DNA of 64,000 nt. Origin: Scatophagus argus (Eukaryota > Chordata > Actinopteri > Scatophagidae). Below are positions 13,160 through 47,694 of the stretch, piece by piece. A program made the translations under genes and the position numbers. The stretch spans positions 22,597,001 through 22,661,000 of the forward strand of contig NC_058498.1 of NCBI RefSeq assembly GCF_020382885.2, written 5' to 3'. The notes beneath the pieces are model-generated. The model searched no databases, was not told the origin of the DNA, and saw only the letters and a list, made by a program, of their open reading frames with translations. Position 1 is the first letter of the stretch. The number at the start of each line of letters is the position of its first letter.

Positions 13160-13617
13160 TCTCCCAGATAAAAAGCAGAGTCATTTTGAACACGTGCACG
13201 CTCCCTATTTAGACACAGCGTTGTTGCCATAACAGCGGCGGCGTGAAGCCCCGGAGCTTTGCAGTGATTTTCGGGCTTCCTCTCTGCTTAACAGCGCCTC
13301 TTAGCCGTGCTGAAATGACCGCAAGGCTCTGCATCGACTGGCTTATTGCTTGATTTCGGACTTGCCTTGTATAGTCAACAACACCGTCTCCTGCTAAACA
13401 ACCGCTGCTGTCACACGCAAGCGTGAAATCTGACGTGATGCTCTTGCCACCGTCCCATTCAGCCGTTTGTTGGGATCCTCCCTTCAGACAGTCGTGCGTA
13501 TGCGCTGGTAACGAAACAACGGCATTGTCAGAGCAGTATTTAAACAGAAACGAGCGATCCACAGAAAAAAATCAATAGGTAACTTGATCTGGATTGATTT
13601 CCTGCGGCAATGTAAAG
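13160..13617 (+). promoter_or_regulatory. ephx4: ephx4 promoter / 5' UTR, locally GC- and CpG-richer
   Basis: Sequence changes from AT-rich to a CpG-containing stretch just before the ephx4 start. A TATA-like TATTTAAAC lies near 13536, some 80 bases before the ATG, so a start site near 13560 is possible. This is inferred from composition and position only. Confidence 0.45.
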
Positions 13618-16600
13618 ATGGCGAGAGTGCTCCACAACTTGCTGTTATTTCTGATCAGACTTGCGCTGAAAATCAGAGTTTTGGGGTATTGGTCGTTGAT
13701 ATACGGTTATTGTGCTCTTTGCACCATCGTAGCCCTGCTGAAACTTTGGTGGAACATCATCCTGAGGCCGACAACAACCTTCCAATGGGTGATTCGTGAA
13801 ACTCCCCCGGCTTGTCTGAATGACACGTCCTTGGGAACCCACTGTTATGTTAGGATCAAGGTAAGAGGCGCACACACACACACACACACATGCACTTGGA
13901 CATGAAAGGTGTGTGGTGACTGTACGAGGGGAAAAGCCCATTGTGTGTGTGTGTATATATATGTATATGAGCCTCCCTCACATGCTAGGATGTTCACATG
14001 TAAAATGCTGCAACACCTTGCTTGTGTCGCGTCGTGAAAAGACAAACAGGCCTGATGTTTGAGCAGATCACGAGATGTCTGTTTATTTTCTGAGACGTTT
14101 TCTCGCTGGGATCTGCGCTCAGGTGGTGCTGAGAGAACAGCTCCTCAGCCTCCACGTCTCAGCATGCAGGCGGCGGGTTGCCAGCCTCTAACTAACAACC
14201 TGTGCTCAGCGTTATGTAATTAAATACCAAGGCATGTCCGGCACAAAAAGCCACCGATACCAAAGCCCAGTGTCAGTGACTGTTACTAAGTAAAGAGCCC
14301 AGTATCTAAAATCTAAATGAACTATATAAACTGTACTGTGTACTGTGTTGGCCGGTTCAGTCTGTAATAGTGCATCATCATATTTAATAAGTTGATCATA
14401 TATTTTTTGTTTGCAAAATCTCAATTTCCAAAGTAATTGTTTACTATTTCTGTTGGGTCGATCTAGTCAAAAGTACAACATTTCCTTAAGTGATGTTGTG
14501 AAGTTGAAGAGTATAGTGGGAGCAAATGGAAATATTTAAAGAACGCACAAATACCTAGGAAATGTATGGACTGGTGTTATTTTAATGAGCCAACCCCATG
14601 TTTTTTAATGCAGAAGCAGTTTTGTTTTTCGGTGTCTCATCCGTCCCTGTAAAACACTGAATCCAATCTAACCTGTGTTTAATTTTATGTTGGGATTATT
14701 CATGATGCAGCCGAGACACAGATGACTTATAGAAAGATGACTCATGTTTGTTTGAAGATTTGAAGTGCGGGTAAATTGAAAATAATTATAAGCACAGACA
14801 AAGGAAACAGTAAAAAAAGCGGGTTGCTAGAGTAGCAAATATTTGCCCGTTCATGTCAAAATATGATGTAGCTTTGGTGTCAATGGCTGCCTCAGTGGAA
14901 AAGCCCACGCAGGCAGGATGTGAAATACGTTTAGTTTAGAAAAGGTAACTTAAGCAGTTTGAAAAACCGTCAATACAGCCTTTCTCAGTGCATAAGCTCA
15001 TAAATAAACATAGACCTGCCTGCAGTTTAGTAGTGGATTTGCTTTATGATATTAACAAGGGGACTCAAAAGCTTAACAAACTTGCAGTATGAGTCAGACG
15101 AATAACCCAGCCTTAAAACAAGGAGGGGAGCTTGGTTAAAAAAACACATCTAATAATATAATAGCATAACATTTTCACTTTGACAAAACATGCCAAACCA
15201 ATGAATAACGTGTGACAGTGAGAAGAGCTTTTATTTGACAATATGGCCTTAAGATGTGAAGAGACAAAAAACCCCAACTACATCAGTGCATACAAGTCCA
15301 GAAAAAAAAATATTCACGTGAATCCACCTAAATGTAATGAAGAACAGATAAATAGCTCATGTGAAATTTCCTCAGCAACCTGCCTATACTCCATAGGGGC
15401 TTTCACCTGACCCCAAAGTCTAAAAGGCTGCTGCACCTACTGCACCAGTATCAAAAAGAGCTTGCATTTTTCATTTGAGGTACTGTATATGAATATGATG
15501 TTATGGCCATGTTGGGCCACTGTCACAAATATTCAGGATCCCATTGATGATACTGTACACATCGTATACATCAGTCTCTGCTGATCCGCCCCTGAGCTTG
15601 CAGTGCACATACACTGAGAATGAGTTTTACACTGAAGATGTCTTGTGTCCAACAGTTAGGTGTTTGCATATTCACACAACAGATGGCATTTCCACAGATT
15701 TTAACCACTTTATTGAATTTTTGGGGATAAAAATGATACAAATTATTATTCAATATGCAAGCATTTCTGGACAGGGTCTTTAAGTGGAACTCTTATGTGA
15801 TGTTCCAGCAAGATAGTTTCTGATGAACAGTTTCTCCATCCTGACAATTACATTACTGTCTGCTTATGTCCAAGCGGCTACACTCAGTAACAGTCATTTA
15901 GAAATGCTGACTTGTCCTATCGTGTCCCACTAAGAGGCTGTGCATGAGGCTGTCAGGTTGATGTTTACATGTAAATGCCTGTGTGTCTTCTTTCCACGCA
16001 GGAGTCTGGCCTTAGGTTTCACTACGTTGCTGCTGGAGAGAGAGGGAAGCCACTCATGCTGTTTTTACACGGCTTCCCTGAGTTCTGGTAGGTCAAAGTG
16101 AAATCAGGGTGGGGTGGAGGGTGGGTGGGCAGTTACAGTATCTGCATTAGCTTCCGCTGCACTCAGCAGCAGCAGACATCCCGACTATAAGATCATGCTT
16201 GTTCAGTTGCTTGGTGTTTCTTACATTGGTCACCTCTCTGAAATTTCCCCTGACTATGAGAAATGTGTGATTGTAATGTTTCAACTTTCCTGCTAAACCT
16301 CTGCCGTCTGGCTCCTGGTCTGCAAAAACAAGCAAGTGAGGAGTCCCCGTTCACAAACATGAACTGCCATCGGGGGAAAAGGGTCCAAAGCGCTCAAGAT
16401 CTCTTCCTCCCGATATGAAATGATAACTGGTGTTGAGCATTGCTCCTGGATTGGGGCCAAAGAGGTTGTCAAGAACTGTAAGCCTGTCCATATCTCTGAC
16501 ATACTATCTAAGCTGCTGACAGGACAGGGATTAATTAATGGTAGAGGGGAGCTCTTTCTGCTTCACTTGCCGTATTCTTTATAGAAAGCATGAACTGTGC

Positions 16601-19600
16601 TGAGAGTGACACAGTTGGAAAGAAATCGTCATGCTTTTTTTTTTTTTTTTTAAATGTGCTAATTCCCTCTTAGAAATGAGAAAGAGGAGAGTGAGTGTGT
16701 GTGTCAGAGGGAGGGCGCAGGGGTCCAAGGGACTTAGTTTGCTTTTAAGCTCATCTATATTCTAAGATATGAGGGTTGAGTGCTGGGATCTTATACTGAC
16801 TCATCAGAATCAGTCAGGGCTGTGCATTTTGTTTCCTCTCACTCGGTCAGAGGAGGAGGAGTTGGGGGCGTTCTTCAGTCCTCATGAGGAGCCTCCACAG
16901 CAGACAAGATCTTCAATTAGGAAGTCATCCCAGTCCAAATGATCAGTGGGCGGATTAGAATCTAAAACAGCCTCTGGCATACTGAGGTGACCTTCACTCA
17001 GCTAAAAACAAAGCAGAGTGTTAGCTTTTTAAAAAAAAAAAAAAGTTTAAAAAAAGTTTGTGAGGTTAGTTTGTAAATGTGTGGATGAGTACTTTTACAG
17101 GGGCACTCCACCAATGTGGCATATCAACTTCAGTGTAATCACCACGGAAAGAACTACTCAGCCTGTGGAAACAGTTGTGCAATGTGTGTCGTGGCTCTGA
17201 AGGGGGATTTGTAACGTATGATGTTGTTAGTGTTATTTGGGTCCAAATGTTTAACTGAAAACCTGTGCTGGAAGGTTGGAGGTGAAAAGACATTTACCTG
17301 ACGGGAGCGCATATCAAAAACACTACTGAATTGCATTATGGGAAATGAGGAACTAGCTTGGTGCAATACTAAGCAATACTAAGTCGCTGGACTACCCCTT
17401 TGAAAGGTTAGCAGACTTTAAAGCTGCTGTGGAAAGAACCGATTGAAGGCTCTTTGTTTAAGTATGAAAGTAATTTTGAAAAGGAAATAAGTCATCTTTC
17501 TATCTGTTTGTTTGCCTCAGGTTCTCCTGGCGTTACCAGCTGCGCGAGTTTAAGAGTGAATTCCGCGTGGTGGCCATTGACATGCGGGGCTATGGGGAGT
17601 CCGACTTGCCGCTCTCCACTGAGAGTTATCGCTTCGATTACCTGGTTACCGATGTCAAGGACATTGTGGAGTACTTGGGTGAGGCAACACAGGAGAACTG
17701 TTGGTCTGTCATCTTAAAATAACCCCATGGAGTGGACATTGTTTTGTCAGTGTCTCGAGTCAAAAATAAACTTGTTTATCAGTCTCAAATTGTGGACAGC
17801 CCTCAGGCCTGCAGCATGGCATGACAAACTCCCCATGACTCATTCTTACTGAACATGGGACATAGTGCAGATACAGAGCCCACAGCCTGCTGACTGAATG
17901 TTAACACTAACAAGAAGCTAGCCTGGGGCTGTCTGCACACACCAGCATACACTAATCATCATCTGACCAGAATGACATTATTTGTTCTTTTACTGTCCAT
18001 AATGTCAGTTTTTTTCTGTCCTTTTTTTCTGTGTTATTGTATTACAGTATTAGATGATCTGTCTCAGAACTGAAATGTCAGTGAAGCTTCCCTAACGAGT
18101 CTGAATGCAGTCCATAGTGTCTCAGAGCTCTGTCTTTGTTTTCTCCTTCACACTTGTCACCTTCTGTTCAAGTGTGTTACAGCTACTGTTTCAGTACTAA
18201 TTACAAGAAAGCTGCAGTAATTCAGATGGCTTTGTCTTGATTTGGCTACAGATGTAATGTCCTCACTTTGTTTTAGGATAATTCTTGTTTATTACAACTT
18301 GGGTCTGATATTTATAGTTGATTGTTGATCTGGGACTGAAGTCATCTCAAAAGAGAAATATAATGGGATAAGAAGCACAAGTAGTCAGATAATCAGACTC
18401 CTATGTTCACCAAACATATTTGAAAAAGGAATTCAGTGCCTACAATTGTTGCACACACACACTTTTCTTGTGTAATCAGGGATTATTAGCATCATCGTTT
18501 TTGGTGTCATGTTGTAATTTATTGTTGTGATGATGTCAGATCTTATAAATGACTACCGTGAGTACAACATGATCCTGAGCAACTACTACTACTGAACTCA
18601 ACTTAACAACAACTGTTAGGGCCTGCATGTTCCACACTGCGGCACACATTCACAGTTAGCTAATGCCAATCACAGGTTTGGCCTTTAACCACACATGGAA
18701 AGTAACATTTGGACTCATGTTGTTAGTAACAAATATCAGCGTTCTCTGTAAACATAAAGATCAACAGCTGAAACAGCCGATGCTCTTTGTCATTTTCCAA
18801 AAGTTTTTCCCAGACTTGATTACATGATATGATGATGATATTTTAAGTGCTTGTGTTATCTGTGATGGGATGAGGTTGGCTGCTAGTATGATTCATGTCA
18901 GTGGGTATAAATGGTTCTGGTACAGGTTCTGGGATTATTTTGTAGGAACTGGAGCAGTAATGTGATGAGAATACCTTTAGCCGGATGCCCTGACCTTGAT
19001 CTGCATTTGGCTCTATGTCATGATATACATCCATGTCATGGAGGTAAATGTCCTCTGAGGGACAAGGGCAGCAGTAAAGAAATGAGAAGAAGTAAACAGC
19101 ACAACATCAGCATGAACAGCTTCCATTAGAACAGACAGAATGTTGTCTTCCACTGCAGTAACAAAGCACTGTCTTATGGGCATTTGCTTTTCTTTCAAGG
19201 ATACAACAGATGTTGTCTCGTTGGCCACGACTGGGGTGGGACCATAGCGTGGCTGTTTGCCATTCACTACCCAGAGATGGTGACAAAACTCATCGTCCTG
19301 AACTGTCCCCATCCTTCTGTGTTCACAGGTATGATTTCACTATGCACAAATGAATGAATCCACAGACATTATTCTTTATATTGTCAAAGAAAGCCAATTT
19401 TCTTCATACTAATTGGAGAGACTCTGGTTTGGCTCTTGGATTATTACCATAATTATTATCATTAATTAGGAAGTATTATTACTTCAGATTCTTGTTTGCA
19501 TCCATCTGGCAAATCCTCTTCTGCCTTAAGGGGGAGATGATGAGAAGCTAATTACAGGAGGCTAATGTGAAGTTGGAACAGCTGGTTTAACTGGTGCACA

Positions 19601-22548
19601 CAGAGAGGCAAAGTCATTGAGACTTATCACATCCACGACAAAGACAAACTTGGCTTTTAATTACTATGGAACCACTGAGCTCTCCTCTCGTCTCCTCTCC
19701 TCCAGATTACGCTCTGCGTCACCCGAGCCAGCTGCTGAAATCCAGTCATTTCTTTTTCTTCCAGCTGCCCCGCTTCCCGGAGCTCATGCTCTCCATCAAT
19801 GATTTCAAGGTGGTCTGTTATGTGTGGGCTAAAGCTGTTTCAAGGTCAAGGTTGTGTGTGTGTGTGTGTGTGTGTGTACATGTATGTGTGTTCATAAGCA
19901 TGTGCATTGGTTTATGTTACTACAGTGTCAGGCTATTTTTAGTGTTTGCATCAGTGCAACTAAAAATAACCTTCTGTGAAAACAATTAGGCGTAGTAAAC
20001 AAAAGGATCAACTAATTCTTTAGCAAATGTGAGTTAATAGATTATTACCAAATGCTAAACCGATGAAGGGCATTTTATCGAATTTGTTGAATGCTGAATT
20101 TTTATTGGCAGCTTTGTTTGTGTTCAAATTGAGTAATATTATTGAGAATATTGGAGCGTCATCATCATCATCAGCTAGTTAGCTTAGCTTACTATAATGG
20201 CTAGCTACATAATTTCACATTTATCCAATCAGTACAAAACCTCCCATCAAACCACAGCTTGTCTTTTATACACTTACACTGGTTTTTATGCTAAGCTAAG
20301 CTAGGCTAAAATAAGCTAAATTAAATGAGTCTTGCAAGTTGCTGTTTCTTAGCAAGACATTTTTGAATTTTAGCTGTCTAAAATGATGTTCATTATGTTC
20401 TTTGAGAACTAAATGTGCCATTGGGTGGTGTACCTTTATGCCTGTGCTGGAGCTCTCACAAATAAAAGCACAGCATGTAATATTGTGGAGCCAGCAGTAA
20501 ATCAGGTTGCCAGAGCTGTGGCTGAAGGTCATGAGAGCTGATCTCACCACTGAAGTACCTTTTCTGACTCGTATTACAGTGACACAGACGTCCTTCTGTA
20601 AATGTTTTCTCGATCAAATCGTACGAGTCACATAAATTCACCTCAGTGTTTGCTGCTGTCTCTGCTGTAGGCTGTGAAGGCCTTGTTCACGAGCCGCAGC
20701 ACAGGTATTGGGAGGAAAGGCCGGTGGCTCACTGCAGAGGACCTGGAGGCCTATCTGTATGCACTCTCACAGCCGGGAGCTCTGACCGGAGCCCTCAACT
20801 ATTACAGGAATGTATTCAGGTGGGGAATAGTTCACTCACCAAAAGATGGATTAAGTCAAAGATTACGCAGACATTTTATACAGGGATTTAGAAATAGCCA
20901 TGGTGGAAGAAATATTCCTTTTCTAAAATAGAAAGTACCAGTGCTGCAATATGAAAATATTCCATATAAGTAAAAGTCCTGCATTGATAACCTCACAATT
21001 GTTACTGTTATACTGTTACAGAGTAAACAGTATTTTCTTATTGGATTATAATTATGATACATTAATGTCTAAATAGCATTTTACTGTTGTAGTTTAGCTA
21101 ATTTTAGTGTCTTGGAGCTTTATCTTTTCATTTCACTGCTACTGCAGTACTTTGAGATGCTTAAATACACACAGTCTCTTTAAGTGTACATGATGTGTAT
21201 TAAAAAGTTTGTTATATAGAGACCACACATAATGTTTGTTTTTTAATACAGATTTAGCAGCGCCATCTACTGCTAGGACTCTGAAGGGGCAGAACAATAA
21301 ACGTTTTTTTCTTTCTGTTTACACACACCTTCATTCTTACATGTAAGACTAGCTAGCTGGCCTACAATGATCGGCACAGATCATATCAAAGAAAGTATCA
21401 GTGCATGTTTTTTTTTTTTACATGTGAAGTGTACATGCATGGCTGAGTGCGCCATCTGCTCCCTTATCAAGCAATGACTTGTCTCAGAATAGCTTTTATA
21501 TGCTTACGTAAAAGAAATATCAGTGACCCATGCCCAATTAGTCTCTCTACAAACGCATATTGTACCTCACATAAACACACAGCAATATCCTTCCATCCAT
21601 CCATCCATCCAGCCATCCAGCCAGCCAGTCAGCCAGCCAGGCAGGCCTCCGTTTTATATATATATTTATATATATGTATCCACTTATCCTGTCTGGAGTG
21701 GTGGGGGATGGAGCCTCTTTGAGGACATCAAACAACATGAAATTCCTAATGCAAACAAGCCTTTAAACTGGCAATTTTAAAGATATGATCCACACACTGT
21801 CTATGATGTTAATGAAAATTCTTAAGTTTTTTTTTACAGTTGCTCTTTTATTTGATGGAAATGTGTCGATCCTCGTTTTATTTTGTTAACATCTCAGAAT
21901 TTTTTTCTGAAAACCTGTGCAGTAATTTAATAGAAACATAACTACCGAGTGGGGTGGACCGTGTTCGAGATGAATTGCAGCCACGCTGTTTCCAGAACAC
22001 ATCAGTTCTAATCTATTTAGTGGGAGTATCTCTCAGCATCTCTGTCTTTTAAAGGCTTTTTTCTTTCACATTTTGGCTTGTCACTTCAGGATAAGCACAG
22101 GTGTTTCTAATCATTAACGATGGCTCTGTGAGTCTCAGTAAGTCATGACAGCATGACAGTGACTTAAGCAGCTAAAGGAATACAGCCAATAAATTTCCAG
22201 ATTTGATTGTCCATACTTGAACATCACTTTGTAAATTCTGCTTTGAAGCACATTTTCCCTTTAAAACTTTGGAAATACACTCAGATTTTTTCCATTTCTC
22301 TTTTCAGCTTTCTCCCCCTGAGCCAGAATCATGTCAGGTCTCCGGTGCTGCTACTGTGGGGTGAGCGCGACGCCTTCTTGGAGCAGGAAATGGCTGAGGC
22401 GTGCCGCCTCTACATCCGGAACCATTTCCGTCTCAACATCATTTCTGGGGCCAGTCACTGGCTGCAGCAGGACCAGCCCGATATTGTGAACACCCTCATA
22501 TGGACCTTCCTCAAAGAGGGAGAGGGACGCAAAAGCTACAGGAACTAA
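13618..22548 (+). CDS. ephx4: Epoxide hydrolase 4, membrane-anchored alpha/beta hydrolase (7 exons, 369 aa)
   Basis: Exons: 13618-13860, 16002-16087, 17521-17678, 19200-19328, 19706-19809, 20671-20819, 22308-22548. Seen: an N-terminal hydrophobic anchor (about residues 22-45), then an alpha/beta-hydrolase core with the oxyanion-hole motif HGFPEFW at 104-110, nucleophile Asp 173 in GHDWGG, acid Asp 311 in WGERDAF and base His 340 in ASHW. The order and spacing fit an epoxide hydrolase triad. The lid has Tyr 284/285 (LNYYRN), but the usual first-lid-tyrosine region reads SSHFFFFQ at 218-225. Length is close to human EPHX4 (362 aa), and motifs such as STGIGRKG and DQPDIVN match. Substrate is unknown in the family. 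A second in-frame ATG lies 24 bases upstream at 13594; 13618 gives the conserved MAR start. Confidence 0.95.
13871..13890. repeat. (CA)10 microsatellite, 10 bases past the ephx4 exon 1 donor
   Basis: Ten uninterrupted CA units beginning 11 bases after the end of exon 1 (13860). A TG tract follows at 13942-13954. Confidence 0.95.
13942..13970. repeat. TG/TA microsatellite in ephx4 intron 1
   Basis: A TG run grading into alternating TA (GTGTGTGTGTGTATATATAT). It is complementary to the CA tract about 50 bases upstream. Confidence 0.9.
16631..16651. repeat. Poly-T tract in ephx4 intron 2
   Basis: A run of about 20 T residues in the intron between exons 2 and 3. No other structure around it was recognised. 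Confidence 0.85.
19852..19877. repeat. (GT)n microsatellite in ephx4 intron 5
   Basis: About 12 GT units starting some 43 bases after the exon 5 donor at 19809. Length variation is likely between individuals. Confidence 0.92.
20150..20320. repeat. GCTAA/TTAGC-rich low-complexity stretch
   Basis: A cluster of AGCTAGTTAGCTTAGCTTAC at the left and GCTAAGCTAAGCTAGGCTAA at the right, in opposite orientation, within ephx4 intron 5. The two arms could pair. Similar GCTA-rich words recur in the btbd8 and SPO16 5' flanks. Confidence 0.6.
21591..21678. repeat. CCAT/CCAG tetranucleotide repeat followed by a TA tract
   Basis: TTCCATCCATCCATCCATCC passes into CCAGCCAGCCAG units and then, after a short gap, into TATATATATTTATATATATG. 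It lies in ephx4 intron 6 and creates spurious proline/serine-rich ORFs in several frames. Confidence 0.9.
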
Positions 22549-23235
22549 CTCCACAGCGAGGCCTCCTCCAGCACTCCCCTCCCCCTCTCTCACCTGCCAC
22601 ACCTGGAAGCCTGGAATATGCCTGTGATACCAAGCAACATAGTGATAATGCAATCATTCTTTCAATCTTTCACATTTCAAACATTTTTTTAAAGAGTTCA
22701 GCGGTAAGGAAAAGAATCAAAGCACACTTCACTGGAGAGGACACTGGGCAGTACGTGTGACACATATTCAAGATGTTTTTTGCACATGACATCCGCCTTA
22801 AAGTTTGTCAGTTACAGCATTACAAATGTGTGGCGAAATCTCCTTGTGACCTGTATTGTGTGGTGCCTTTTGACTTTCGAGTTGTCGCGTTGTAAAGATG
22901 TCCTGAGAGACTGGGATGTGGCGTCATCTGCTATACTTGTGTGTTTCACTGGGTCGCCCTGCTCTTCTTTAGGCACAGTCCTCTGGGAGCCACAACCCTC
23001 CCATTCCCTTTATCAGGTAGTGTTGTCTAAAGGAGTTTTCTTTTTTGTATTTTTTCCTCAGAGACATTTGCTCAAATGTAGAGAATGTTGTTACCTTGAT
23101 CTTTATGTATAGAGATGTCAGTGATGGTTGACTATTGTACTATTTTGTATCTATTCCTACACACTGCATTTTGAAATTCACTGAGCCAGGTCTACACCAT
23201 TTGATTTTCTAAATAAATTAAGTGTCAATCTGTAC
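22549..23235 (+). other. ephx4: ephx4 3' UTR
   Basis: Follows the ephx4 stop (22546-22548). The first canonical AATAAA is at 23212-23217, which predicts a 3' UTR of roughly 690 bases. Chance ORFs within it (for example 22401-22760) have no recognisable similarity. Confidence 0.6.
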
Positions 23236-25080
23236 TGGTCTTTAAAATTTCTGTTTCGAGATAATATTAACAGTGGTATTTGAATCTGTGTGTCTGGTGC
23301 TCTCTCTGAACAGTCACCGCAAGCTTTTACACAGGACAGATGAAAAACACCAGAAATAGTAGCGAATGTGCTGTTAAATATAGCACAGGGCTGAGTGACA
23401 CGGTATCTGACGTTGGTTAATTTGGCCCTACAAACATTTTAATTATACCTTCCCTACAGGGTTACATGCCAACAGATATACTGACATGTAACCAGTTCCA
23501 CTGAGGTGTGTATTCATCATAAACAGCACACAAATACACATGCATTCACTTCTGAGTTACTTATTTAAATTAAAAACACTCAGGTAATGGATGATTACAT
23601 CTGCTTCAAATATGAAAAAAAATTATGCAAGTACTTTTTATGTTTTGACAAAATATCTCTGATTGGACTTATTGTAATTCAGAAGACTAAATTTGCCAAA
23701 TATGGACATGCCAGTTACTAGCGTTTTAACATACGGGCTAACTAAATCTTGTTCTTATTAATGGCTTGTTGTTTAAAATTTTGGAAGAATCAATAAAATT
23801 TTATGAATCATTAACAATTAACAACAGTTTAATCCTGTTAAATAAGTCTCTGTGGAAAGTGGAACTGATTTTCTCTCTGTATCGCTCTGCAGTGGATTTC
23901 ACTGTCCAACCAGATTTGACATCTTATGTTATTGATCAGATTTAAACATTTACAGTTTCATTTTCACTGACGTCATAGGATAAGCGTACCGGTGAAGGAG
24001 GGGACAAAGACATCAACCAAAATCAGTCGCAAGCTCTTTTGCTGCCTTCAATGGCAGTCGGAAATATTAGAATTAGCAAGTGAGGGACATAAATGACTCC
24101 AGTAACAACTGGCCAGTATTTTTTAGGTCAGGATTTCTATGACGTTTTATTAAAACACAAATCATGAATTAGTATCGATAGATTGAAGTGTATAGCTTGT
24201 CTTGACTATTTACAGTGTAACTTTTCGTTGTTTTTTTCTGCATGTGTTAAAATTTCATAATCTTGCTATATGCCCAATCCAAGATTCTCATTTTTATCCT
24301 CTGGAGCACAAGGATAGTTAATATCAAGAATATTTTCCCCTTGTCTTATCTAATGTCTTAGATTCTAAAGCTTTTTCTGAGGCTCTGCAGTTTTCTCAGC
24401 ATAATTACTTTCTCAGCACAGTTACATGAAGATCAGATCCAAACATTCATTTCACAATGAATTCATATTCACAATTATAGGATATAATTACAAAAGCAGA
24501 TTTCAGCAATTTTAATCCGATTTTAACGTGGAAGAAAATAGGCCTACAACACTTGCTTGGTGCATAAAGTTGCATTGAGGACGTTAAGCAGGCGGAGTGA
24601 GCAGTTACTCTTTGAACCTAACCACTAGGGGGCGTGTGTGTCAAATAACCTTTTCATTATATCTAAACCAAAAATGCTTTGAAAGTTTATTTGAATTTGA
24701 AGGAGATATAATCGTTGTGTAACTTAACAAATTCAGGTACTCCTCTTTTTCATTTTCTTGAAAGTAAAAATGAGACTTTCAAGTCATTTTCAAATTCCAT
24801 AAAATTTGAAGCAACTTAAAAAAAAACACATTTGTGTAAGCTATATAAGGCTTATCTATAATCAAAGTACTCGAGATCTTTGTTTTACATAAAACTACCA
24901 ACTTAATATGATATTCAAAATATAATATATAAACAGGTATCCACTAATGGATTTAGTCCCAAGAAATGTTGCAGGTGTAGAAAAGTTGTTCCTGAGATTC
25001 AATATAGTTTTGACAATATGTGCAAGAAAGGACAACAGTTCATTACATAAATATTTGTTAATTACACAGCACCTGAAAGC
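23236..25080. other. ephx4-btbd8 intergenic region, nothing recognised
   Basis: AT-rich sequence with stop codons in all frames and no recognised repeat or RNA gene. Confidence 0.5.
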
Positions 25081-25084
25081 CTCT

Positions 25085-25493
25085 GATTGCACGGCCAATT
25101 CACTCGTACTGCGCAGGTGCCACAGCTTCCGGGCCGTGACTGTCCTCTCCTTCTCGGTTTTGCAAACCGTGCTCTAGGGTGGCGGACAGCGTGCAGCAGT
25201 GATGTCAACAACATCGGTCAGTGGGTCAGCCCTTTAATGAAGATAGTCTGCTTATGTTTGTTACCGAACCTCACACTAACACACTATTATCGAGTGCAAG
25301 TATTTCCTGCGGTTCTATTTTTTTAACCAGACATTCTGGGTTCAAGTTGAAGATGATACTAAGTTACTAACGGTAGCCCGAGGTAGCTAGCGTTAGCATG
25401 CTAGCCGCCAGAGGAAAATGAGAGTAGTATTATTAGCTTATTGCACAGACCGTGTCCAGCAGAGAGACAGAGAAAATGTACATGTTAGCACAG
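25085..25493 (+). promoter_or_regulatory. btbd8: btbd8 promoter and 5' non-coding exon
   Basis: A GC-richer, CpG-containing patch with a CCAAT box (GGCCAATTC, about 25093), an NRF1-like ACTGCGCAGGTGC (about 25108) and an ETS-like CTTCCGGG (about 25126), all common in TATA-less promoters. A good donor follows the CAG ending at 25493 (CAG then GTACGT). The matching acceptor before 26026 joins it to the exon carrying the start codon. The GCTAGC-rich stretch near 25383-25405 is inside this exon or promoter. Motif assignments are by eye. Confidence 0.55.
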
Positions 25494-26067
25494 GTACGTT
25501 TGTGTGAACGTGGCTGAGTGTGTTTTATTGAGAACTTTTGAGTAAGTGTAACTTCATCTTCAAATGGAGAGAAACTGGTTATTCTGGGTGATGTTATCAG
25601 AGGTGTGTTCCTGTGAAAGCGAAGGGGAGCAGGTCGTGTATCATTGAAGACAATACTGTCCTTTCAATAATGCGGTTAAATCATTTTGTGGGTCACGTAA
25701 CAGTGAATTTGTTTCTCATCTCTTCACATTGTCATTGATTCTCATCAAATTGGTAAAACAGCGCCTCTACGGTTACAATGCTATCAAACGCCAGCATCAT
25801 ATGTGATTCAAAAATATCAAAGTATAAAAAAAAAATCATATGTGACTGTTGTATTCCAGCAACACGTAATAATATCTAAATTTTGAGTTGTTTACTGAAT
25901 GCAAAGCAGTATTACTTAGTGGTTTATTTGTCACAATTTGTGTCAGCTTTTTAGATGACATACTCCATGCCACTGGGTTTATCTGATCCTCTTCTGCTTT
26001 CTTCCTCTGCTTAATGAATTCACAGGCTGAGTTCTCTGTCTTGTCTCTGCCTTGGACAACTCAATAA
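25476..26067 (+). CDS. Predicted upstream ORF of btbd8 (spliced, 19 codons)
   Basis: An ATG at 25476 opens a frame that crosses the 5' splice (exon part 25476-25493 joined to 26026-26067) and stops at TAA 26065-26067. That is three bases before the btbd8 start at 26071. The peptide would start MYMLAQAEF. It depends on the non-coding exon being used as predicted. Such a close stop could allow reinitiation or restrain translation of btbd8; this is inference. Confidence 0.4.
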
Positions 26068-26070
26068 GCC

Positions 26071-47694
<21,624 letters not shown>

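Noticed and set aside
13209..13562. 117-codon minus-strand ORF upstream of ephx4, possible divergent gene
   Set aside because: Lies in the CpG-richer promoter patch; no recognisable domain and no convincing splice or polyadenylation signals.
21523..21780. Overlapping ORFs with [14 protein letters not shown] repeats
   Set aside because: Produced by the CCAT/CCAG and TA microsatellites, open in several frames on both strands.
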